Shown here: piece by piece, positions 57,205-64,000 of the stretch | Position numbering within the stretch: the stretch's first letter is position 1 | How the letters are laid out: each line of letters opens with the position of its first letter | Assembly (NCBI GenBank): GCA_016745035.1 | Contig: JADGDE010000002.1 | Location: 310,433-374,432, forward strand | Direction of reading: 5' to 3' | DNA from: Thiotrichales bacterium | Lineage (GTDB): Bacteria; Pseudomonadota; Gammaproteobacteria; Beggiatoales; Beggiatoaceae | Length of the DNA: 64,000 nucleotides | The notes under the pieces: model-generated | Database searches by the model: none | What the model was told of the DNA's origin: nothing | Seen by the model: only the letters and a program-made list of their open reading frames with translations | Position numbers and translations under genes: made by a program

Positions 57205-58637
57205 AAATTTTATTTGCCAGCAGTGAAGTATGGCCGTTGATAAAAACCGGTGGACTGGCTGATGTTAGCTATAGTCTGCCTCATGCGCTGAAAGCCCAAG
57301 GCGCTGAGGTCAGTTTGATGATTCCCGCCTATCGCGAGGTGCTTAAACAAGTCGAGCATATCAAGGTCGAGGCGTGGATCGAACTGCCCGACCATGAACT
57401 GGAAGTGCGGATTCTCAGCGCCGAACAACCTTTGTTTGATTTTCCCTTGTTATTAGTTGATGCGCCGAGTTTATTTGACCGCGAGGGCAATCCTTATTTA
57501 GATGCCAAGGGCAATGATTGGGCGGACAATGCCCGACGTTTTGCGGTGTTTTCGCAAGCGGTGAGCCTCTGGGCGCAGCAACAACGCCCCGATGTCGTGC
57601 ATAGCAATGATTGGCAAACGGGTTTGGTCTCGGCATATTTAGAGGAGCTGAGTTATACACCTAAGCGGGTATTTACTATTCATAACCTCGCTTATGCAGG
57701 GCATTATAGCCATGATGATTTTAAGGCGCTGAATTTGCCCGAATCTTGGTGGCATCTCGATGGCGTGGAGTTTTACGGCGGTATGTCGATGCTTAAAGCC
57801 GGGCTAGTGTATAGTGACCAAATCACCACCGTTAGCCCCAGCTACGCCCGTGAGATTTGCACCCCCGCATTTTCCTATGGCATGGATGGCATTTTAGCCG
57901 CTAGACAAGACAAGCTCACAGGGATTTTAAATGGCATTGATTTAGCCGTTTGGAATCCAAAAACCGACCCCTATTTACCTGCGCATTATCACGCTAAGCG
58001 CCGCAACCCTGGCAAGCGGCAAAATAAACAAGCCTTATTGGAAGCGATGGGCGAAAACATCAGCCCAGCTTTAATGAAAGCGCCCCTGTTCGGTTCGGTG
58101 GGGCGTTTGGTAGAGCAAAAAGGCATTGATTTAATTTTGGATGTGATGCCAGAATTATTGGCACAAACCGAGGCAAATTTTGTCTTCATTGGCTCGGGTG
58201 ATGTGCATTTAGAATGGCGCTTACAAGAACTCGCCGAACAACACCCCAGCCGCGTGTTGACTTATATCGGTTATTCCGAGCAGCGGGCGCACTTACTGGA
58301 GGCGGGCGCGGATATGTTTTTAATGCCCTCACGCTTTGAGCCGTGTGGCCTAAACCAGCTTTATAGTTTGCGTTATGGCACTGTGCCGATTGTTAATCGC
58401 ACGGGAGGACTGGCGGATACGGTAGTGGATACGACTGATAACACGCTCAAAGACAAAACCGCCACCGGCTTTGTGATGAACGAAGCCCATTCGGACGCGT
58501 TGCTAAACTGTGTTTACCGTGCCTTAGACTGCTTTAAGCAAGCAGCTGTTTGGCAACAATTACAACGCACGGGGATGACTCAAGACTTTAGTTGGCCTCA
58601 CAGTGCAAGCACTTATATGGCATTATATGCTGGCTAA
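57201..58637 (+). CDS. glgA: Glycogen synthase (ADP-glucose type)
   Basis: 478-aa GT5 enzyme that extends glycogen from ADP-glucose. The ADP-glucose lysine motif IKTGGLADV is at residue 14, and the C-terminal GT-B half carries GSVGRLVEQKGIDLI and the catalytic MPSRFEPCGLNQLYSLRYGT. The start at 57201 overlaps the glgB stop as ATGA; a longer frame beginning at 57129 only adds antisense-like residues of glgB. Confidence 0.96.
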   Translation: MKILFASSEVWPLIKTGGLADVSYSLPHALKAQGAEVSLMIPAYREVLKQVEHIKVEAWIELPDHELEVRILSAEQPLFDFPLLLVDAPSLFDREGNPYLDAKGNDWADNARRFAVFSQAVSLWAQQQRPDVVHSNDWQTGLVSAYLEELSYTPKRVFTIHNLAYAGHYSHDDFKALNLPESWWHLDGVEFYGGMSMLKAGLVYSDQITTVSPSYAREICTPAFSYGMDGILAARQDKLTGILNGIDLAVWNPKTDPYLPAHYHAKRRNPGKRQNKQALLEAMGENISPALMKAPLFGSVGRLVEQKGIDLILDVMPELLAQTEANFVFIGSGDVHLEWRLQELAEQHPSRVLTYIGYSEQRAHLLEAGADMFLMPSRFEPCGLNQLYSLRYGTVPIVNRTGGLADTVVDTTDNTLKDKTATGFVMNEAHSDALLNCVYRALDCFKQAAVWQQLQRTGMTQDFSWPHSASTYMALYAG

Positions 58638-58672
58638 ACGCTTTTTCTTCCCCTTTTTTTGTTTCCAATTTT

Positions 58673-61174
58673 ATGTCAACAACATCTCAACCGTGTGATA
58701 GCAATAAGCCCTGTCTTCCCCCTCGGCTGACGCGCTTATCCAATAAACCCGAAAGTATTCGCACGGCGTTTTTGCGTTATTTGACTTATCATTTGGGACG
58801 CTTTGAAAATTGCCCGCAACATTATTTGCTTGAAGCTCTCGCCTTAACTTTGCGCGACCGCTTGGTCGCCAATTGGCATAATACCCGGCTTGAGTATCAC
58901 CAGCCCGAAGTCAAATGTGCGCATTATTTTTCCTTGGAGTTTTTGCTGGGGCGAGCGCTGGGCAATCATATTCTCAATTTAGATTTGGAGCAAAAAACCA
59001 AAACGGCGATGCAAGAGTTTTGTCTTAAGCTCGAGGACATCGAACAAGTGGAACATGATGCCGGTTTGGGCAATGGCGGCTTAGGGCGCTTAGCAGCCTG
59101 TTTTATGGACAGTTGTGCCAGTTTATCTTTGCCCGTGACTGGTTATGGGATTCGCTATCAATATGGTATGTTCCGCCAGCAGATTAAAAATGGTTATCAA
59201 GAAGAAGCCCCCGACCCGTGGCTCACAGGTGGCTATCCGTGGGAAATCAAACGCCCAGAATATAAACGCATTGTGCATTTTGGCGGGCGCACCGAGTTTT
59301 ATCGCGATCACAAAGGGCAAGAAAAAGCCCGCTGGGTTGATACCTCCGATGTGTTTGCCATCCCCTATGATATTCCGATTTCCGGCTATCAAAACAATGT
59401 CGTCAATACTTTGCGGCTGTGGAAAGCAGCAGCAACCCACCAGTTTAACCTCGATGAATTTAACGCGGGCAGTTATACCGAGGCGGTGGCGGCGAAAGAC
59501 CATGCCGAGCAAATTTCGATGGTGCTTTATCCCAATGATAGCAGCGAAAATGGCAAAGACTTGCGCCTCAAACAACAATATTTTCTCGCCTCGGCGAGTT
59601 TGCAAGATGTGATCGCACATTGGGAACAGCGCAAAAAAAGTGATTTTAGCCATTTTGCCGATAAAAATGTCTTCCAAATGAACGATACCCATCCGAGTAT
59701 TGCCGTAGCGGAATTAATGCGGATTTTAATCGATGAAAAAGATTTAAGTTGGGATGCAGCGTGGCAAATTGTTACCCAAACCATGGCGTATACTAACCAT
59801 ACTTTACTGCCTGAGGCGCTAGAAAAATGGCCGGTGCGTTTATTTCAAAAACTCTTGCCACGCTTACTCGACATTATTTACGAAATCAATGCCCATTTTT
59901 TACATCAAGTGGCGATGAAATGGCCCGGTGACACCGACAGACAATGGCGCATGTCTTTGATTGAAGAGGGCGACGAACCACAAATTCGCATGGCACACTT
60001 GGCGATGGTTGGCAGTTTTTCGGTGAATGGGGTCGCGGCTTTACATTCCGAATTATTACGCAGTACCTTGTTTCACGATTTTTATCAACTTTGGCCTGAA
60101 AAGTTTAATAATAAAACCAATGGCGTAACCCCTAGGCGCTGGATTGCTCATGCTAACCCAAAAATGACCGCTTTAATCAAACGTCATATTGGCACGGACT
60201 GGCTCTCGGACTTAAGCCAAATCAATGCCTTATTACCTTATGCTGAGCGAGGACAACAAGATTTTTATCAACAATGGTGGGCGATTAAACAAGCGAATAA
60301 ACAGCGCCTTGCACAATTGGTTGCTGATAAATGTGGGGTGGTATTTGATACCGAGGCTTTATTTGATGTGCAAGTCAAACGTATTCATGAATATAAACGT
60401 CAATTATTAAATGTTTTGCATATTATCCATTTGTACAATCGTATTAAAGCCGGTGACTGCCAGCATTGGACCAAACGCTGCGTGCTTATCGGCGGTAAAG
60501 CTGCGCCTGGCTACGAGATGGCAAAAACCATCATCAAATTAATTAACAATGTCGCCCAAGTGATTAATCAAGATGCCGATGTCGGCGATAAGCTCAAAGT
60601 GGCTTTTTTACCCAATTATGATGTCTCCAGCATGGAAATCATTGCGCCAGGTACGGATTTATCTGAACAAATTTCCACTGCTGGCAAAGAAGCCTCCGGC
60701 ACGGGCAATATGAAATTTATGATGAATGGCGCGATCACCATTGGCACTTATGATGGCGCAAATATCGAAATTTTAGAGGCGGTGGGGGCGGAGAATTTCT
60801 TTTTATTTGGTTTGGATGCTGCTGCTGTGGAGGCGCAAAAAACCGATTATGACCCCAGACAATTGCTTGCTGAGGACAAGGATTTAGCCGCTGTGATGCA
60901 GTTATTGCGCTCAGGGCATTTTAATGCTTATGAGCCGGGCATTTTTGACCGAGTCATTGAGGCACTGTTATCCCCTCAAGACCCTTGGCTGACTTTGGCT
61001 GATTTTCGCAGTTATATCGCCGCACAAACACAAGTAGCAGATGCATGGCAAAATCGACAGCGTTGGATTCAAATGAGTATTCTTAACACTGCCAGCAGCG
61101 GTCGCTTTTCCAGTGATCGCACCATTTTGCAATATAATGATGAAATTTGGCAATTAAAAGCCATTAAGACATAA
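58673..61174 (+). CDS. glgP: Glycogen/alpha-glucan phosphorylase
   Basis: 833-aa PLP enzyme that releases glucose-1-phosphate from glycogen. Catalytic-site segments: HDAGLGNGGLGRLAACFMDS, NDTHPSIAVAELMRILIDE, NKTNGVTPRRWI, RIHEYKRQLLN and the PLP-lysine region KEASGTGNMKFMMNGAIT (Lys near 680). I start at MSTTSQP (58673), 35 bp after the glgA stop; a frame from 58592 would overlap glgA and adds non-family sequence. The ribosome-binding site is weak, so translation may depend on coupling. Confidence 0.95.
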   Translation: MSTTSQPCDSNKPCLPPRLTRLSNKPESIRTAFLRYLTYHLGRFENCPQHYLLEALALTLRDRLVANWHNTRLEYHQPEVKCAHYFSLEFLLGRALGNHILNLDLEQKTKTAMQEFCLKLEDIEQVEHDAGLGNGGLGRLAACFMDSCASLSLPVTGYGIRYQYGMFRQQIKNGYQEEAPDPWLTGGYPWEIKRPEYKRIVHFGGRTEFYRDHKGQEKARWVDTSDVFAIPYDIPISGYQNNVVNTLRLWKAAATHQFNLDEFNAGSYTEAVAAKDHAEQISMVLYPNDSSENGKDLRLKQQYFLASASLQDVIAHWEQRKKSDFSHFADKNVFQMNDTHPSIAVAELMRILIDEKDLSWDAAWQIVTQTMAYTNHTLLPEALEKWPVRLFQKLLPRLLDIIYEINAHFLHQVAMKWPGDTDRQWRMSLIEEGDEPQIRMAHLAMVGSFSVNGVAALHSELLRSTLFHDFYQLWPEKFNNKTNGVTPRRWIAHANPKMTALIKRHIGTDWLSDLSQINALLPYAERGQQDFYQQWWAIKQANKQRLAQLVADKCGVVFDTEALFDVQVKRIHEYKRQLLNVLHIIHLYNRIKAGDCQHWTKRCVLIGGKAAPGYEMAKTIIKLINNVAQVINQDADVGDKLKVAFLPNYDVSSMEIIAPGTDLSEQISTAGKEASGTGNMKFMMNGAITIGTYDGANIEILEAVGAENFFLFGLDAAAVEAQKTDYDPRQLLAEDKDLAAVMQLLRSGHFNAYEPGIFDRVIEALLSPQDPWLTLADFRSYIAAQTQVADAWQNRQRWIQMSILNTASSGRFSSDRTILQYNDEIWQLKAIKT

Positions 61175-61205
61175 TGGTTCCCTCTCGGCTTTATGGAAAA
61201 CATAG

Positions 61206-63668
61206 ATGAGTAACATGGCTAAAGCCAGTATTTTGGTGGTTGATGATACCCCGCTAAACTTGGAATTATTAAAAAATATTCTCGTACCGCAAAATTATGT
61301 GGTACGTACTTTATCGAATAGTTTAGCAGTGTTGGATGAAGTGTTAAATGAACCACCCGATTTGATTTTATTAGATATACTCATGCCCAATATGGATGGC
61401 TATGAGGTCTGTCGGCGTTTAAAAAGCCATCCTCAAAGTGTGCATATCCCGGTGATTTTCATCAGTGCCTTGCGAGAAATGGAAGAAAAGGTCGAGGCCT
61501 TTGATAGTGGTGGTGTGGATTATATCGGCAAGCCTTTCCAAGCCCAAGAAGTGCGCGCGCGTGTCAATACCCATTTGCATTTACGTGCCTTACAAAAATC
61601 TTTATCAGCAACCAATCAACAACTTGAGCATTTTCTCAAACAACATCAACATATTTTAAATTCGGTCGGTGAAGGGATCTTTGGCTTAGATCAAAACTTG
61701 CAAATCACCTTTATTAACCCTAAAGCTCTCACACAGCTAGGTTATGATATTGGCAGTTTAATTGGGCATAATTTCCACGATTTAATTCATCATCCAGACG
61801 AAGAACAAGCGACTACACACGCAGAAATTTGTCCTATCATGCAAATAGCCAACACGGGGGGCACACAATTTGTCGCCCAAGACAGTTTTTATCATCAGCA
61901 AGGACATCCTTTTCCGGTGGAATATACGGTGTCATGCTCAAAAGGGGCGCGTGAAAAAGGGCTGGTGATTGTGGTTTTTCGTGATATTAGCGAACAATTA
62001 CAACTTAAACGTCGTATTGAAGAAGCGGCAACCGTCTTTGAAGTCAGCAGCGAAGGTATTTTACTCAGTGATGCCAATGGCATTATTCAACAAGTCAATC
62101 CGGCTTTTACCGAAATCACCGGCTATTTGCCTAAAGACGTGATCGGCAAAACCCCAAGCATTTTAAAGTCGGGGCATCACAAAGAAGAATTTTACCGCGA
62201 AATTTGGCAAGCGCTAAGCCGTACTGGCTATTGGGAGGGCGAGATTTGGAATCGACGCAAAGATGGCTCGATTCATCCTGAATGGGAAATGATCACCGCT
62301 ATTTCGGATAACCAAGGTAAAGCCATTGGCTATGTGTCGCAATTTAGCAATATTACTCGGCGTAAATTAACCGAAAAAGAAATTCGCTATCGCGGTAATT
62401 ATGATGCCCTCACAGGACTTGCCAACCGTTCTTTATTAATGGAACGCTTGGAGCAAGCAATCAAAGTACATCAGCTTAAAAAACAGCAATTGAGCCTGTT
62501 ATTTTTAGATGTCGATAAATTCAAACAAATCAATGATGGCATTAGCCATGCGGCGGGGGACTTATTATTAAAACAAGTTGCCGAGCGGATTCAAAAGACT
62601 CTAGGAACCGCTGATACCGCAGCACGCCTTAGCAGTGATGAGTTTGTGATCATGTTGCCCTCGCAAACCAAACAAACCACCTGTGAGCAAGTGGCTCTCA
62701 AGTTACTGAAACAACTCTCCAAGCCGTTTGAGCTAGAAGGCAGCCAAATTTCCATCGGTATTAGCATCGGTATTGCCATTTTTCCCAATGATGGTGATCA
62801 GGTTGAGAGTTTATTGCGCAGTGCCAATTTGGCAATGGAGCGCTCCAAAGCTAACGGCGGACAGCAAGTCCAATTTTTCACCGAATCGATGGAACAAGAA
62901 TTTGTTGAAAATAGCCGCCTAGAAACCGCCTTACGGCAAGCAATGGAATTAGAGCAATTGCAGGTTTATTATCAACCGATAATTGATTTAAAAACCAATG
63001 AAATTGTCGGGGTGGAATCTTTAATTCGTTGGTTTCATCCCGACATGGGCATGATTCCACCGAGTAAATTTATTCCCATTGCCGAAGAATCGGGGCTGAT
63101 TAATGCCATTGGCGCTTGGGTTATTGCCACAGTTTGTCAGCAATTAGCCAAGTGGCACGCTCAGGGTTTCAAATTATATGCCTCGGTAAATGTCTCTGCC
63201 CAACAAGTGCCGCATAGCATTAATTTAGATTGGCTCGGTGAGCAATTACAACAAGGCAATTTCCCCCCTGAGAGTTTAGTACTGGAAGTCACCGAAAGCG
63301 TATTTGTTAAAGATATGGACTTATTAGCCGCATGGCTGCGTGATGTACGCCAATTAGGGATTCGCGTTTATTTGGATGATTTTGGCACAGGCTATTCATC
63401 ACTGTCTTACCTGAAGCGTTTTCCTGTCGATGCCGTAAAAATTGATCAAGTTTTTGTTCGGGAAGTGAACCAAATGAGCAGTGATCAAGCCTTGGTGCGT
63501 GCCATTATTGCTATGAGCGAAGGCTTAGGGCTACAAGTGGTTGCCGAAGGGATTGAAACTGAGGCACAAGCACAGATTTTACGCGACTTTAATTGTCCCT
63601 ATGGGCAAGGATATTTATTCTCCAAACCTTTATCCTTGCTTGACTTGGAGTCTTTGTTTAAGCCTTAG
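61206..63668 (+). CDS. REC-PAS-PAS-GGDEF-EAL c-di-GMP regulator
   Basis: 820 aa. Order: receiver domain (1-120, phospho-acceptor Asp57 in LLDILMPNMDGYE, Lys in GKPFQ), a coiled coil, PAS domain 1 (about 150-265), PAS 2 with PAC (about 275-395), a GGDEF domain (about 400-560) and an EAL domain (about 570-820). The cyclase signature is degenerate, LSSDEFVIM instead of GGDEF, so cyclase activity is unlikely. EAL residues are kept (VESLIRW, NVSAQQ, DDFGTGYSSL, VKIDQ, AEGIETEAQ), so it should be a phosphodiesterase. It is 31 bp after glgP, in the same direction, so it may be part of the glycogen operon. Its TAG stop overlaps the family B repeat. Confidence 0.93.
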   Translation: MSNMAKASILVVDDTPLNLELLKNILVPQNYVVRTLSNSLAVLDEVLNEPPDLILLDILMPNMDGYEVCRRLKSHPQSVHIPVIFISALREMEEKVEAFDSGGVDYIGKPFQAQEVRARVNTHLHLRALQKSLSATNQQLEHFLKQHQHILNSVGEGIFGLDQNLQITFINPKALTQLGYDIGSLIGHNFHDLIHHPDEEQATTHAEICPIMQIANTGGTQFVAQDSFYHQQGHPFPVEYTVSCSKGAREKGLVIVVFRDISEQLQLKRRIEEAATVFEVSSEGILLSDANGIIQQVNPAFTEITGYLPKDVIGKTPSILKSGHHKEEFYREIWQALSRTGYWEGEIWNRRKDGSIHPEWEMITAISDNQGKAIGYVSQFSNITRRKLTEKEIRYRGNYDALTGLANRSLLMERLEQAIKVHQLKKQQLSLLFLDVDKFKQINDGISHAAGDLLLKQVAERIQKTLGTADTAARLSSDEFVIMLPSQTKQTTCEQVALKLLKQLSKPFELEGSQISIGISIGIAIFPNDGDQVESLLRSANLAMERSKANGGQQVQFFTESMEQEFVENSRLETALRQAMELEQLQVYYQPIIDLKTNEIVGVESLIRWFHPDMGMIPPSKFIPIAEESGLINAIGAWVIATVCQQLAKWHAQGFKLYASVNVSAQQVPHSINLDWLGEQLQQGNFPPESLVLEVTESVFVKDMDLLAAWLRDVRQLGIRVYLDDFGTGYSSLSYLKRFPVDAVKIDQVFVREVNQMSSDQALVRAIIAMSEGLGLQVVAEGIETEAQAQILRDFNCPYGQGYLFSKPLSLLDLESLFKP

Positions 63669-63760
63669 AGTCTATGCGAAATATGAATAATCTGCTGCAA
63701 ACCCACTATTTTGGTCTAATTCCGCGCTTTTATTCGTTAAATAACGCGTTATTCACCTCA
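63667..63760 (+). repeat. MITE-like repeat family B, copy interrupted by probable intron
   Basis: Matches 23592-23687 closely for about 94 bp (AGAGTCTATGCGAAATATGA ... CGTTATTCACCTCA). Homology stops abruptly after CCTCA at 63760, where the sequence of the probable group II intron starts. The right end of the repeat is outside the window if it is present. Confidence 0.75.
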
Positions 63761-64000
63761 GTATGTCCTGAAGAAAGGAGCAACCTTTCATGCTGTACTA
63801 ATGATGAGAGTAGGTCTCTCGGTTTCGGCAACCAGATGCTGGAATCAAACCACCTTATGCGGCTTTTGTAAAGAGCAGAGGTCGTGAGTGATAAGGAAAA
63901 GGCGGTAAAGAAACCGTCAGGTATGTGTTGTGGAGATGAACGCAAGTGAACCCTTGATGAGGTGTCGAAATAAATATGATGTTGTCAAAACCTGATTCCT
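63761..64000 (+). mobile_element. 5' end of a probable group II intron (continues outside window)
   Basis: Begins exactly where family B homology breaks, with GTATGTCCTGAAG. It contains structured, non-coding sequence with short self-complementary segments and the stretch GAACGCAAGTGAACCCTTGA, resembling the ribozyme core of bacterial chloroplast-like group II introns, whose first bases are normally GTGYG. No reading frame is seen in 240 bp, as expected before an intron-encoded protein that would start further on. The family call is by look only. Confidence 0.5.

Overview
The window looks like a chromosomal segment of a gammaproteobacterium of medium GC. It carries a homodimeric-type pyruvate dehydrogenase E1 (aceE) with aceF, rseC/mucD envelope-stress genes, suhB, ispA, rpmB/rpmG, sixA, gmhB, clpB and a glgB-glgA-glgP operon. 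Many CHAT/TPR proteins, PAS-GGDEF-EAL proteins, MITE-like repeats and a probable group II intron would fit a Thiotrichales/Beggiatoa-like sulfur bacterium, but that placement is a guess from gene style and not from a marker gene. No tRNA, rRNA or CRISPR array was recognised.

Layout. 1-5060: partial cysQ (minus), two copies of a 131-bp inverted-terminal-repeat element, then aceE-aceF. 5060-11760: an AT-rich accessory island with an orphan gene, a duplicated non-coding repeat, a decayed IS1-family element, a DUF1302 outer-membrane protein facing a DUF1329 protein tail to tail, and two secreted or membrane proteins. 11762-21763 (minus): one probable long transcription unit, RND adaptor - RND permease - hemB - sixA - SNF2 helicase. 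21927-25050 (minus): SCP2-like protein, MazG-like hydrolase and gmhB, then a heme-binding diguanylate cyclase. 25313-29103 (plus): a secreted acidic-tailed protein, trkA, uvrC. 29100-30776: an hsdR pseudogene and repeats. 30777-36263: DUF1456 gene, a divergent orphan trpB, a three-gene DUF302/DUF1269-like cassette, and rpmB-rpmG-ispA-suhB. 36952-42303 (plus): a sensor kinase, queA, clpB. 42513-44712: glycosyltransferase and methyltransferase.

44989-50882 (minus) is the most interesting accessory region: a Septu-like anti-phage pair (ptuA ATPase, ptuB HNH nuclease) directly followed by a CHAT (caspase-like)/TPR lipoprotein, a membrane TPR protein and a small unknown protein. A hairpin terminator insulates the block from the upstream lysS. 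50934-54911 (minus) holds rseC, mucD, a glutaredoxin-like protein, a small protein and lysS. 55036-63668 (plus) holds glycogen synthesis and breakdown genes followed by a REC-PAS-PAS-GGDEF-EAL regulator. The window ends in a second repeat family interrupted by a probable group II intron.

Small mobile repeats are a recurring theme. Family A (131 bp, terminal repeat CTGATGTTACGC) has five full copies plus a solo end. Family B (160 bp, terminal repeat AGAGTCTATGCGA) has one full copy and one interrupted copy. Family C is a 30-bp GTAGGGTGCGTTA palindrome with three copies. Several lie exactly against stop codons. Several genes appear to use TTG starts (cysQ, the SNF2 gene, the methyltransferase, the glutaredoxin-like gene, the 111-aa gene), judged by ribosome-binding-site spacing or reading-frame limits.
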